This document shows, piece by piece, positions 54,563 through 63,520 of a stretch of DNA of 64,000 bases. The notes under the pieces were generated by a model that was not told the origin of the DNA, ran no database searches, and saw only the letters and a list, made by a program, of their open reading frames with translations. The position numbers were made by a program, and so were the translations under genes. Each line of letters opens with the position of its first letter. The first letter of the stretch is position 1. Source of the stretch: Nitrospira sp. KM1 (GTDB lineage: Bacteria > Nitrospirota > Nitrospiria > Nitrospirales > Nitrospiraceae); NCBI RefSeq assembly GCF_011405515.1, contig NZ_AP022671.1:372001-436000 (forward strand), read 5' to 3'.

Positions 54563-55775
54563 GCAGCTTCATTCCCTTGGAGATGACGACCAACCCGGAG
54601 TCCGTGACATGGAACCGCTCGGCATCGGCCTGACGGTCGTAGCCGATTTCGGTCTTCGACGGGAGGGTGACGTCCTTGTCGATAATGGCTCGCCGGATGC
54701 GGCAATGTTCCCCGATCACGACGTTTTCCATGATCACCGAATCGCGAACATCCGCATGGTCCAGCACACGCACGTTCGGTGACAGCACGGAGTTCTGCAC
54801 GCGCCCGCCCGAGATGATGCACCCGCCGCACACAATGGAGTCCAGCGCTACGCCCATTCGCCCGCCCTGGTAGTCTTGCGCGAAGACGAATTTGGCGGGA
54901 GGGAACTGTCCCTGGTACGTCCGGATAGGCCACTGCTGATCGTAAAGATTAAATTCCGGATCGACGGCTACCAGATCCAAATTCGCTTCCCAGTACGCAT
55001 CCAACGTTCCAATGTCACGCCAATACTTGACCGCTTTTCTATTCGCATCCTGGAACTTGAACGCGAAGACGCGCCGGTTTGCGATCATGCGGGGAATGAT
55101 GTTTTTCCCGAAGTCATGCGCGGTCCCTTCCTGTGCATCGGCCGCCAGCTCTTCCCGCAGGCTTTTCGTGCGGAACAGGTAGATGCCCATGGACGCAAAG
55201 GCTTTTGTGGGTTCATTCGGGATGGACGGAGGGGTTTTCGGCTTTTCGTCGAACCGGGTGACGCGGAAACTCTCGTCCACGGCGATCACGCCGAACCGGT
55301 GCGCCTCTTCGATCGGGATGTCGATCGCCCCCACCACGACGTCGGCATTGTTGGCGACCAGCCAATGGAGCATCTCCATATAGTCCATCTTATAGATGTG
55401 ATCGCCGGCAAGAATCAGCACATACTCCGACTGATCGTCGTCGAGGAGAAACAGATTCTGGTAAACGGCATCCGCCGTGCCGCGGTACCACTCTTCGCTG
55501 ATGCGCTGCTGAGGAGGCATGGACGCGATGTATTCGCCGAGCTCGACGTTGAGCACGTCCCACCCGGTGCGAATATGGCGATCCAATGAATGAGACTTGT
55601 ATTGGATGAGGACTGCAACCCTTCGCAAGCCGGAATTCAGACAGTTGCTCAACGTGAAGTCGATGATGCGATACTTTCCTCCGAACGGAACGGCGGGTTT
55701 GGCCCGATGTTCGGTCAACGGATGGAGCCGTTCGCCTCGTCCGCCGGCAAGGACCATGGTGAAAATATTTTTCAT
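54537..55775 (-). CDS. glgC: glucose-1-phosphate adenylyltransferase
   Basis: A 412-residue enzyme making ADP-glucose from ATP and glucose-1-phosphate for glycogen synthesis. The N-terminal nucleotidyltransferase has LAGGRGERLHPLT, KPAVPFGGKYRIIDFTLSNCLNSG, WYRGTADAVYQN and ILAGDHIYKMDY. The C-terminal part is the left-handed beta-helix (repeated hexapeptides such as VCGGCIISGG, SVLSPNVRVLDHA). Full length. No SD before the ATG and a plausible -10 ends eight bases away, so translation may be leaderless. Heads the operon with the split helicase. Confidence 0.96.
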   Translation of the reverse strand: MKNIFTMVLAGGRGERLHPLTEHRAKPAVPFGGKYRIIDFTLSNCLNSGLRRVAVLIQYKSHSLDRHIRTGWDVLNVELGEYIASMPPQQRISEEWYRGTADAVYQNLFLLDDDQSEYVLILAGDHIYKMDYMEMLHWLVANNADVVVGAIDIPIEEAHRFGVIAVDESFRVTRFDEKPKTPPSIPNEPTKAFASMGIYLFRTKSLREELAADAQEGTAHDFGKNIIPRMIANRRVFAFKFQDANRKAVKYWRDIGTLDAYWEANLDLVAVDPEFNLYDQQWPIRTYQGQFPPAKFVFAQDYQGGRMGVALDSIVCGGCIISGGRVQNSVLSPNVRVLDHADVRDSVIMENVVIGEHCRIRRAIIDKDVTLPSKTEIGYDRQADAERFHVTDSGLVVISKGMKLHAAFDTSG

Positions 55776-55782
55776 GGCGCAA

Positions 55783-55811
55783 ATTGTATCAGGACCGTCT
55801 CTAAATGGGAA
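55783..55811 (-). promoter_or_regulatory. possible glgC promoter close to start codon
   Basis: On the minus strand: TTCCCA (-35, weak), 17 bases, TACAAT (-10, one mismatch). The predicted start of transcription falls at or within a base of the glgC ATG at 55775. That matches the lack of an SD. Confidence 0.35.
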
Positions 55812-55824
55812 GAAAGCGAATTCG

Positions 55825-55853
55825 TTGACTTAGCATAACGGTCGGTTGATACT
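55825..55853 (+). promoter_or_regulatory. probable promoter of the 55890 gene
   Basis: TTGACT (one mismatch to the consensus -35), 17 bases, GATACT (-10, two mismatches). It lies 37 bases before the ATG at 55890. Confidence 0.45.
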
Positions 55854-55889
55854 ACGGCAACACATGATTTTCGATTTCCAAGGAGCCTT

Positions 55890-56189
55890 ATGAAACAAGA
55901 CGTCGTCATCTCTTCATTGGCCAAGCAGGGCCAAAGCAAAAAACAGAGCCGCCCCGATGCATTACAGAATGCGCTCTGGCGATTGGAGCGGCTGGAGACT
56001 CAACTCCAAAAACTATCCGAACTCGTTTTGGACCACGCGGAGGATGTGGACAGGCTCGTCCGGATCGTCGCAGAGGATCGAAACACGATCCGCCGGCAAC
56101 TTCTGAGAAAACATCACGAGCAGGTCAGGGTCCGAAAACATCTTCGGGCCACCAATGCGGCCACCTCGAGAAACGGCAGTAGTTCATAG
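55890..56189 (+). CDS. coiled-coil protein, unknown
   Basis: A 99-residue helical protein. The central coiled coil is NALWRLERLETQLQKLSELVLDHAEDVDRLVRIVAEDRNTI, with a basic tail (RQLLRKHHEQVRVRKHL). AAGGAG precedes the ATG. Probably a small cytoplasmic partner protein. Confidence 0.75.
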   Translation: MKQDVVISSLAKQGQSKKQSRPDALQNALWRLERLETQLQKLSELVLDHAEDVDRLVRIVAEDRNTIRRQLLRKHHEQVRVRKHLRATNAATSRNGSSS

Positions 56190-56364
56190 ACGACTCTTCC
56201 CGTAGATGTCCGATACCCTGCGGCGCATCTCGCGCACGAGCTATCCGGAATGGTGGCGATCCAAACCAGGGCAGAGAGATCGGCTCTGTTCGATATGCCA
56301 TATCGGTTCGTCCGGACATGCAATTTTCACTCAAGCTACTAAGTGACCGTTTATCCAAGCAATA

Positions 56365-56394
56365 TTGGCATCCGATTACATTACACGGTATAAT
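56365..56394 (+). promoter_or_regulatory. probable sigma-70 promoter of the efflux operon
   Basis: TTGGCA (one mismatch), 18 bases, TATAAT (perfect). Transcription would begin near 56401, 71 bases before the GTG at 56472. It is the best-matching promoter seen in the window. Confidence 0.6.
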
Positions 56395-56471
56395 GCATTG
56401 GTTTATGACTCTGGCCTATTCAATGGTCCTCATGCATCTCACAGCCACGTTTTCCTAGCAGGAGCATCCGA

Positions 56472-57794
56472 GTGCGCGTGGAATCTCCACGACTGTGGTT
56501 TTTCTTCACGGCTTCAAGCATTCTCTGCCTCCTTACAAGCCTTTCCGTGCTTGCCGATGCGGCACAGCCGCCTCTGCCGTCGGTCGATACGATCCGGGAA
56601 CCGCCTCCGTCCATACGCTTAAGCCTCGATGAGGCTATTGCCCTGTTCCTCAAGCAGAATTTTGACGTCCTGATCACCAGATACGGGATCGAGAGTAACA
56701 AGGGTCAGGAAATCACCGCTGCCTTGTTTCCGAATCCATTGATGACTGTCGGGACGCTGAGTTCGTACACACAGGGGCGGACGCTGTCCAACAGCGGGCA
56801 ACTCTTCGGGCAGATCCAGCAACTCTTCGAATTAGCCGGCAAACGCGGCTATCGTGTTGAGGCCGCCGGTTACGGCACGAGATCGGCGGAGGCCGCCTTC
56901 GAGGACGCGGTCAGGCAGCTTGGCTTTACCGTCAAAGACACCTATTATCGAATCCAATTGGCCCAGAGACGCCTGATCCTGGCAGAGGAGAACCGCGACC
57001 GGTTCTCCCGCATCCTTGAGATCAATACGATCCGTTTCAAGAAGGGTTACATTGCGGAAGTGGATCTCATCAGAATCCGGCTGCAAATGGTGGATTTTCA
57101 TGCACAGGTCATTCAATCGCTTCAGGATGCGGAGTCGGCGCGCGGCGATCTGCGCCAGCTCCTCCGCTTGTCGCCGAAGACCGCGGTCGAACTGACGACG
57201 GAGATGGATTTTCGCCGTATCGATCCCGACATCAACAAACTGAGGGTGGCTGCGCTGGATCTTCGACCCGATATCCGCGCCAAACGGTTCACCTATTCGC
57301 AGCGCGAGGCTGACTTGAAACTGGCCAAGGCCTATAGAATCCCGGATGTGACCATCGCCGGCGGCTACGCCATTCAAGGATCGAACGGGCCGGACAATCC
57401 CGGCCAGGTGGCCCTCAATGCGGGCATCCCCCTCCCGCTGTTCAATAGAAATCAGGGCGGAATCCGGCAGGCCGAGGTTGCCGTACAGTCTGCGGAGGCC
57501 GACTTGAATAAAACCGTCAATCAAGTCGAAAATGAAGTCGACGTCGCATACCGAAACCTCATCCAGAGCAGGCGTCTGGTCGAAGCGTACGTCGGCGGGG
57601 TGCTCGATGACGCCCGTTCGACGTTGAACATCGTGGAGCGCGCGTACGAGCGGGGAGGAGCCACCATCCTCGATCTTCTCGACGCCGCTCGGACCTCGCG
57701 AACCATCCAGCAGAACTACATTGAAGCACTCTACAGCTACCAACATAATCTGTTTCAACTCGAAAGCGCCGTAGGCCAGGAGATCCGATCATGA
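56472..57794 (+). CDS. czcC: outer membrane efflux protein (TolC/CzcC family)
   Basis: A 440-residue TolC-type channel. Signal peptide, then two OEP repeats: LSLDEAIALFLKQNFDVL... with FPNPLMTVG, and a later RPDIRAKRFTYSQREADLKLAKAYRIPDVTIAGGY with IPLPLFNRNQGGI. GTG start with AGGAG seven bases upstream. Its stop overlaps the ATG of the adaptor (ATGA). Forms the exit duct of the metal-efflux complex. Confidence 0.9.
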   Translation: MRVESPRLWFFFTASSILCLLTSLSVLADAAQPPLPSVDTIREPPPSIRLSLDEAIALFLKQNFDVLITRYGIESNKGQEITAALFPNPLMTVGTLSSYTQGRTLSNSGQLFGQIQQLFELAGKRGYRVEAAGYGTRSAEAAFEDAVRQLGFTVKDTYYRIQLAQRRLILAEENRDRFSRILEINTIRFKKGYIAEVDLIRIRLQMVDFHAQVIQSLQDAESARGDLRQLLRLSPKTAVELTTEMDFRRIDPDINKLRVAALDLRPDIRAKRFTYSQREADLKLAKAYRIPDVTIAGGYAIQGSNGPDNPGQVALNAGIPLPLFNRNQGGIRQAEVAVQSAEADLNKTVNQVENEVDVAYRNLIQSRRLVEAYVGGVLDDARSTLNIVERAYERGGATILDLLDAARTSRTIQQNYIEALYSYQHNLFQLESAVGQEIRS

Positions 57795-58930
57795 ATCGAC
57801 CGGGCGTTGTCATCTGTCTCGGATGTGCAATGGCTCTGTCGAGTGCCTGTGGGCGAGCCGACCAGCCGACGCAGTCGAATGCCGCCACGCCGAACCCTAT
57901 CCATAGCGCGATCGAAGCAAAACCGAGAATAGAAGTCGGCACGGTGGAAATGAAGTCCGGCGAGCACGATCTGACGCTTGCGGGGAAAGTGGCCTATGGA
58001 GAAGATCGTTACTCGAGGATTTCCTCTCCGCTGCAGGGGCGGGTCGTCGAAGTGCGGGCTCATCTCGGCGATCGCGTAAAAGCCGGAGACATTGTGTTGG
58101 TTGTCGACAGTCCCGACATCGCCCAGGCGTACTCGGAATACGTGAAGGAAGATTCCGATCTGCAATATGCGATCCGCTCGCGTGAACTGGCCAAGGATTT
58201 ATACGAAAACAAGGCGATGCCGTTGAAGGATTTGAAAATGGCGGAAAACGAACTGGTCAAGGCCAGGGCGGAATTTCGTCGAGCCAAGGAACGGCTGCTG
58301 TCACTGCGCGTCCCTCCAGAGGAATTACACAAGCCGCTCGATCAGCAAAAAATCACCTCGCGGTTTGAAATGAAAAGTCCGTTGACCGGGGTCGTCGTGG
58401 AACGGGCCGTGACCCCCGGCCAGTCCGTGGGCGGCGATCCGAGCCAGGTGCTCTTCACAGTTGCGGACCTGGACATGCTGCAGGTCGTGGCCGATGTGTA
58501 CGAGCGCGATCTGGCCATGGTCAAAGAAGGCCAGTATGCCAAGGTTGTCGTGGAGGCCTATCCGGGCGTCGCATTTCCGGCGACGGTGGCTGCGATCGGA
58601 GACGTGGTGGATCCTTCCAGCCGAACGATCAAGCTCCGCGCGTGGGTCAATAACCCGGAACACAAATTGAAACCCGAAATGTTCGCGCGCCTGCAGCTGC
58701 GGGTGGGCGAATCGACACCGTTGATGACCATTCCGCGGGAAGCCGTGGTCAACGTGGACGGGAAAGACTTCGTCTACGTCGTGGAAAGTCCCAACCATTA
58801 CCTCAAACGCGAGGTGACGGTGCTGCCGCTGTCGCTGGATTCCGTGCGGGTCGTGGATGGTTTGACATCCGGGCAGCAGATCGTCGTGAAGGGTGCCGTT
58901 CTGATCAAGGGCCAGGAAGCCAAAGGATAA
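57791..58930 (+). CDS. czcB: RND periplasmic adaptor (CzcB-like)
   Basis: A 379-residue lipoprotein (signal peptide ending in SSAC). Membrane-fusion protein layout: barrel-sandwich RISSPLQGRVVEVRAHLGDRVKAGDIVLVVDSP, helical hairpin (YVKEDSDLQYAIRSRELAKDLYENKAMPLKDLKMAENEL), then KSPLTGVVVERAVTPGQSV and a beta-barrel with TIKLRAWVNNPEHKLKPEMFARLQL. Links the RND pump to the outer duct. It overlaps the previous gene. Confidence 0.92.
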   Translation: MNRPGVVICLGCAMALSSACGRADQPTQSNAATPNPIHSAIEAKPRIEVGTVEMKSGEHDLTLAGKVAYGEDRYSRISSPLQGRVVEVRAHLGDRVKAGDIVLVVDSPDIAQAYSEYVKEDSDLQYAIRSRELAKDLYENKAMPLKDLKMAENELVKARAEFRRAKERLLSLRVPPEELHKPLDQQKITSRFEMKSPLTGVVVERAVTPGQSVGGDPSQVLFTVADLDMLQVVADVYERDLAMVKEGQYAKVVVEAYPGVAFPATVAAIGDVVDPSSRTIKLRAWVNNPEHKLKPEMFARLQLRVGESTPLMTIPREAVVNVDGKDFVYVVESPNHYLKREVTVLPLSLDSVRVVDGLTSGQQIVVKGAVLIKGQEAKG

Positions 58931-58979
58931 TGATCGGACCGTACCCGCGCGCTTCTTCCATCGGGAACCCATCCAATCG

Positions 58980-61900
58980 ATGATCGCCCGCCTCGTTGAG
59001 ATCTCTCTGGTCCAGCGCTTCCTGCTGTGCGCATTAGGGTTGGCGCTGTTGTTCGGCGGGCTCTACGCCTTTCACCTCCTCGACATCGTCGCCTATCCAG
59101 ACCCTTCGCCCCCGATGGTGGAGCTGATCACGCAGAATCCCGGCTGGTCGGCGGAGGAAATGGAACGCCAGATTACGATTCCCATGGAGGTCGCGCTGAC
59201 CGGCATGCCGGGACTCGTGGACATCCGCTCGCTGTCCATCTTTGGATTGAGCGACATCAAAGTCTATTTCCAGTTCGGTACGGACATCTTTAGGGACCGG
59301 CAGGAAGTCTTGAACCGCTTGAACTCGGTTCAATTGCCGAGCGGCGTTCAGCCCAGCCTGTCGCCCTGGTGGGCGATCGCGGAAATCTTCCGGTATGAAC
59401 TGACGGCCGAGAACGGCATGTCGCTGACCGACTTGAAGACGATCCAGGACTGGCAGGTGCGCCGTGAGTTCAGGCGGATTCCGGGGGTCATCGACGTCAC
59501 GGCGTTCGGCGGCACGACCAAGGAATATCACATCGACATCGACCCGGGAAAACTGCTGGCCTACGGCGTCAGCCTTTCACAGGTGATGGAAGCGCTGACG
59601 AACAGCAATGCGAACGTCGGCGGGAACTACCTCACGATCGGATCCCAAAACTACAATATTCGCGGGTTGGGTCTCATCGACGACATTCACGACATCGAAA
59701 ACGTCATGGTGTCGGCCAGGGACGGCACGCCGGTATTCGTGAAATCCCTCGGGACGGTGTCGGTCGGTCACCGCGTGCGGTTGGGCAAGGTCGGCATCGA
59801 CGACCGTGACGACGCCGTCGAAGGAGTGGTGCTGCTTCAACGCGGATATAAAGCGCTTCCGGTTCTCGATCAAGTGAGGGGGAAGGTGCAGGAACTCAAT
59901 GCCTGGAAGCTCCCCGCGGGAGTCAAAGTATCCACCTTCTACGACCGGACCGCGCTGATCCATACCACCGTCGAAACAGTGACCGACATTTTGATCAGCG
60001 GCATGGTGCTGGTATTCGTGATTCTGTTCGTCTTCCTGGGTCATTTCAGAGCGGCGCTGATCGTGGCCTTGACCATTCCGCTCTCGCTGCTGTTTACGTT
60101 CGGCATGATGGTGCTGGTCGGCCAGTCGGCGAATCTGATCTCGCTCGGCTCCATCGATTTCGGGATCATCGTCGATGCGACGCTGATCATGGTTGAAAGC
60201 ATCTTTTTCCATCTCGCACATGCCAAGTCGCACAATCTCACCGTCAATCAACACATCGTCCGGGCTGCCCGCCAGGTCGGCCGCCCGATCTTTTCGTCCA
60301 CCGCCATCATCGTTGTCGCCTTCATCCCGTTGTTCACCATGACCGGGGTGCCGGGGAAAATTTTTGCGCCGATGTCGGTCACCTATGGATTTGCACTGGC
60401 CGGCGCGCTGATCATGGCCTTTACGTTAGCGCCCGTACTCTGTTCATTTCTGCTGAGAGATCCGCTCAGCGAGGAGGACACCAAGCTGGTTCGTGCCATA
60501 CGCAGCGTGTATCACCGGATCCTCAAATATTCGCTCGACCACCAGCCGTTGGTGTTGGGGGTGGCGGCGGGTCTGCTGCTCCTCACCTTCGCCGCGCTAC
60601 AGTCGCTGGGAGGCGAATTCATGCCGGCGCTGGAGGAAGGGAATCTCTGGGTGCGAGCCACCATGCCGGTGGACATCTCGTTCGATCAAGCCGCGCGGTT
60701 GACCAGCGACATCCGGCGGATGTTCCGCGAGTCTCCAGAAATCACGACTATCGTGTCCCAATTAGGCCGGCCGGACGACGGAACGGATCCGACGAGTTTC
60801 TTCAACGCAGAATTTCTCGCCAACCTCAAACCGCAGAAGGAGTGGCGGCCGGGCATCGACAAGGATGCATTGATCGAGGAAATCGAAGGACGGCTGCATC
60901 AGATACCCGGGATCATCTTCAACTTTTCGCAGGTCATCCAGGACAACGTGGAAGAAGCCATGTCGGGGGTGAAAGGGGAAAACTCCATCAAGCTGTTCGG
61001 CACCGACCTCAAGACCATGGAAGCCAAGGCCGTCGAGATTGAAAGCGTGATGAGGACCATCAAAGGCGTCAAGGACCTCGGAGTGTTCCGCCTCGTCGGC
61101 CAGCCCAATCTCCTCATTCACATCGACCGGGAAGCGAGCGCGCGGTATGGACTCCAAGTGGCGGACGTGAATGCGGTCGTGCAGGCGGCGATCGGCGGGC
61201 AGGCGGTGACGCAGGTCTATGAGGGAGAGCGCCTGTTCGATCTCGTGGTGCGTTTTCTTCCGGAATTCCGTCAGGACGTCGAATCCATCGGCAACATTCT
61301 GGTCAGCACGCGGGACGGCGCCCGCATTCCGTTGAAGCAGCTCGCGAAAATCACCTCCCATACGGGAGCATTCATCATCTATCGCGAGAACAACGAACGC
61401 TACATTCCAATCAAGTTCAGCGTGAGGGACCGCGATCTTCAGAGTACCGTCGAAGAAGCCCAGACCCGGCTCAGCACACAGGTCACGCTTCCGGAGCGCT
61501 ACCGCATGGAATGGGCGGGACAATACGACCAGCTCAGAGACGAGCAGCGCCGATTGTTGACCATCGTGCCCATCAGCCTGGTGATCATCTTTCTCCTGCT
61601 CTATACGACCTTCAATTCGTTCAAGAACGCGCTGCTGGTCCTGTCAACCGTACCGTTCGCGCTGGTGGGCGGTGTCTTGTCTCTGGTGACGACGCAAACC
61701 AACTTCAGCATCTCAGCCGCGGTCGGCGTGATCTCGACGCTCGGGGTGGCGATCTTGGGAGGCGTGCTCCTGGTTTCCCGCATCGAAGAGTTCCGCCTGT
61801 CCGGACTGAGCCTGCGCGAAGCCGTGTTCCAGGGCGCCGATGTGCAAATGCGCCCCATTCTCATGGCCACGCTCGGTGCGGCTATCGGCTTGCTTCCCGC

Positions 61901-62051
61901 CGCGCTTGCGACGGGGATCGGATCGCAGGCCCAAAAACCTCTGGCTCGCGTCGTGGTGGGTGGAATGCTGACGGCGGCCTTTTTGATTCTGGTCGTGTTA
62001 CCTGTATTATATGAGTTAGTGCATCGCCGCTCGGCGGCGGACCAGGATTGA
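58980..62051 (+). CDS. czcA: heavy-metal efflux RND pump (CzcA family)
   Basis: A 1023-residue proton-driven RND transporter. The N-terminus (IARLVEISLVQRFLLCALGLALLFGGLYAF) and NPGWSAEEMERQITIPME are typical. The TM4 segment SIDFGIIVDATLIMVES contains the acidic relay of the HME subgroup (CzcA-like DFG.IVD), pointing to Zn/Co/Ni rather than Cu/Ag. FMPALEEGNLWVRATMP and the final MTM helices are intact. Start 49 bases after the adaptor stop, weak SD. Expelled ion is an inference. Confidence 0.94.
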   Translation: MIARLVEISLVQRFLLCALGLALLFGGLYAFHLLDIVAYPDPSPPMVELITQNPGWSAEEMERQITIPMEVALTGMPGLVDIRSLSIFGLSDIKVYFQFGTDIFRDRQEVLNRLNSVQLPSGVQPSLSPWWAIAEIFRYELTAENGMSLTDLKTIQDWQVRREFRRIPGVIDVTAFGGTTKEYHIDIDPGKLLAYGVSLSQVMEALTNSNANVGGNYLTIGSQNYNIRGLGLIDDIHDIENVMVSARDGTPVFVKSLGTVSVGHRVRLGKVGIDDRDDAVEGVVLLQRGYKALPVLDQVRGKVQELNAWKLPAGVKVSTFYDRTALIHTTVETVTDILISGMVLVFVILFVFLGHFRAALIVALTIPLSLLFTFGMMVLVGQSANLISLGSIDFGIIVDATLIMVESIFFHLAHAKSHNLTVNQHIVRAARQVGRPIFSSTAIIVVAFIPLFTMTGVPGKIFAPMSVTYGFALAGALIMAFTLAPVLCSFLLRDPLSEEDTKLVRAIRSVYHRILKYSLDHQPLVLGVAAGLLLLTFAALQSLGGEFMPALEEGNLWVRATMPVDISFDQAARLTSDIRRMFRESPEITTIVSQLGRPDDGTDPTSFFNAEFLANLKPQKEWRPGIDKDALIEEIEGRLHQIPGIIFNFSQVIQDNVEEAMSGVKGENSIKLFGTDLKTMEAKAVEIESVMRTIKGVKDLGVFRLVGQPNLLIHIDREASARYGLQVADVNAVVQAAIGGQAVTQVYEGERLFDLVVRFLPEFRQDVESIGNILVSTRDGARIPLKQLAKITSHTGAFIIYRENNERYIPIKFSVRDRDLQSTVEEAQTRLSTQVTLPERYRMEWAGQYDQLRDEQRRLLTIVPISLVIIFLLLYTTFNSFKNALLVLSTVPFALVGGVLSLVTTQTNFSISAAVGVISTLGVAILGGVLLVSRIEEFRLSGLSLREAVFQGADVQMRPILMATLGAAIGLLPAALATGIGSQAQKPLARVVVGGMLTAAFLILVVLPVLYELVHRRSAADQD

Positions 62052-62078
62052 CTATTTACTTACCGAAAGGGGATTCCC

Positions 62079-62873
62079 GTGCGCGTCAAAGGACTCCGAG
62101 AGCTCGCCGTATTCGTTTCTCTCGCGTCGCTGTTCAGTGTTGGGCAAACCTTTGCGTCCCAGGTGAACACGATTCCTGTTCAAATGCAGTACGACATGCC
62201 TCCCAAGGGGGACGACGGGGCGGCTGTTACCGTTCCGCCCAATACGAATCCGCTCACTCCGGAAGAGATTCAGCGCGCAGAAGCTCTGCTGCCGCTCCTT
62301 GAAGGGAAGCAGGAATTTTGGGCGATGGGAGAATTCGTCCATTTGGGAGAACACTCCGTACCCGTGCTCATCAAGGCGCTGTCCATGCCGAGCCCCCGCA
62401 TTCGTTACAATGCCATCGAAACGATTTCGATGCTGAACGCACCCTCGGCGGTACCCGCGCTCGTGACGACGGCGAAAGAGGTGAATGAGATTCCGCGAGT
62501 GCGCGAACATGCCCTGAGGGTGGCCATCCGGCTCGACCCCGCCAAGACGCCGGAGGCAATTCACGTGATGTCGAAGGATCCCAATTCGGCGATCCGCAAG
62601 GCCGCGGCATTTCACTCCAGGTACGTACGGGACAAAGCCGTCGTTCCCACCCTTATCGAGATGATTCCCGATGAGGAACGATACGTGGCCATGTCGGCGG
62701 TGCAATCGTTGTGGATCCTCACCCGACATGAAACGGAGTTCCATGATTGGGACATCTCGACCAAGGAAGACCGCCAGGCATGGGTGGCCGAGTGGACGGA
62801 CTGGTGGAACACCCAGAAGGATTCGTTCGAGTTGCCCGAGCCGCGAAAGTCACGGCAGCAGCGCCAGGGCTAG
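62079..62873 (+). CDS. exported HEAT-repeat protein
   Basis: A 264-residue protein with signal peptide (ELAVFVSLASLFSVGQTFA). The mature part has HEAT-like pairs: VPVLIKALSMPSPRIRYNAIETISML, VPALVTTAKEVNEIPRVREHALRVAIRL, AVVPTLIEMIPDEERYVAMSAVQSLWIL. AAGGGG precedes the GTG start, 27 bases after the pump stop, so it is probably the fourth gene of the operon. Such proteins usually act as binding scaffolds. Confidence 0.85.
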   Translation: MRVKGLRELAVFVSLASLFSVGQTFASQVNTIPVQMQYDMPPKGDDGAAVTVPPNTNPLTPEEIQRAEALLPLLEGKQEFWAMGEFVHLGEHSVPVLIKALSMPSPRIRYNAIETISMLNAPSAVPALVTTAKEVNEIPRVREHALRVAIRLDPAKTPEAIHVMSKDPNSAIRKAAAFHSRYVRDKAVVPTLIEMIPDEERYVAMSAVQSLWILTRHETEFHDWDISTKEDRQAWVAEWTDWWNTQKDSFELPEPRKSRQQRQG

Positions 62874-62967
62874 CCTCGTGCCTTGCAGCATGTAAAAAAT
62901 CTGTGATATATCATGATGATAAATATGCGTACTTCAGTACAGTTTGAAAGGATATTTGGAACGAACC

Positions 62968-63498
62968 ATGGCTGTCCTTCCCATCGCCAAGCTCGGTAAT
63001 CCGATCCTCCGGCAACAAGCCACCCCGATCGATACCCGCGACATTCGGACCAAGGAATTTCAGCAGCTGATCGACGACATGTTCGAGACGATGCTGGACG
63101 AGCCAGGAATCGGCCTGGCGGCTCCGCAGATCTCGCGTTCCATCCAACTGGTCGTGATGGGCTGCGAGGGGGAGGGAGGATTTCCTCAGACGACCCTCAT
63201 CAATCCGAAGATCGTCTATTACGGCCCCCAGCAGGTTGAGAACTGGGAAGGGTGCCTGAGCGTCGACGGTCTGCGCGGCAAAGTCATCCGACCGTCCGTG
63301 ATCCGTGTGCAGGCGTTGAATCGGGACGGCCGTCCAGTCGATATCGAAGCCGACGCGTTGTACTCAGTCTGTATTCAGCATGAAATGGATCATCTCATCG
63401 GCAAATTGTTTGTCGACCGGATGACGGACATGTCCACTCTGACCCAGCTCCCTGAGTTCGAGAAGTATTGGCGAAAGGAACCGACCCCCGTCATTTAG
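62968..63498 (+). CDS. def: peptide deformylase
   Basis: A 176-residue metalloenzyme that removes the formyl group from new proteins. All three motifs are present: GIGLAAPQ (47-54), EGCLS with metal-ligand Cys96, and HEMDH (His138, Glu139, His142). The ATG was chosen over a TTG eight codons upstream because it matches the usual N-terminus (AVLPIAKLGNPILRQ). SD weak. A short palindrome (TGATATATCA, 62904-62913) lies in its upstream region. Confidence 0.96.
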   Translation: MAVLPIAKLGNPILRQQATPIDTRDIRTKEFQQLIDDMFETMLDEPGIGLAAPQISRSIQLVVMGCEGEGGFPQTTLINPKIVYYGPQQVENWEGCLSVDGLRGKVIRPSVIRVQALNRDGRPVDIEADALYSVCIQHEMDHLIGKLFVDRMTDMSTLTQLPEFEKYWRKEPTPVI

Positions 63499-63520
63499 CC
63501 CCGCCTCACCGGAACGCTTT

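Noticed and set aside
52601-54586. Very long plus-strand frame opposite the helicase gene
   Set aside because: It is antisense to the well-supported RecA2 half; composition is dominated by Arg/His/Gln as expected for a shadow frame.
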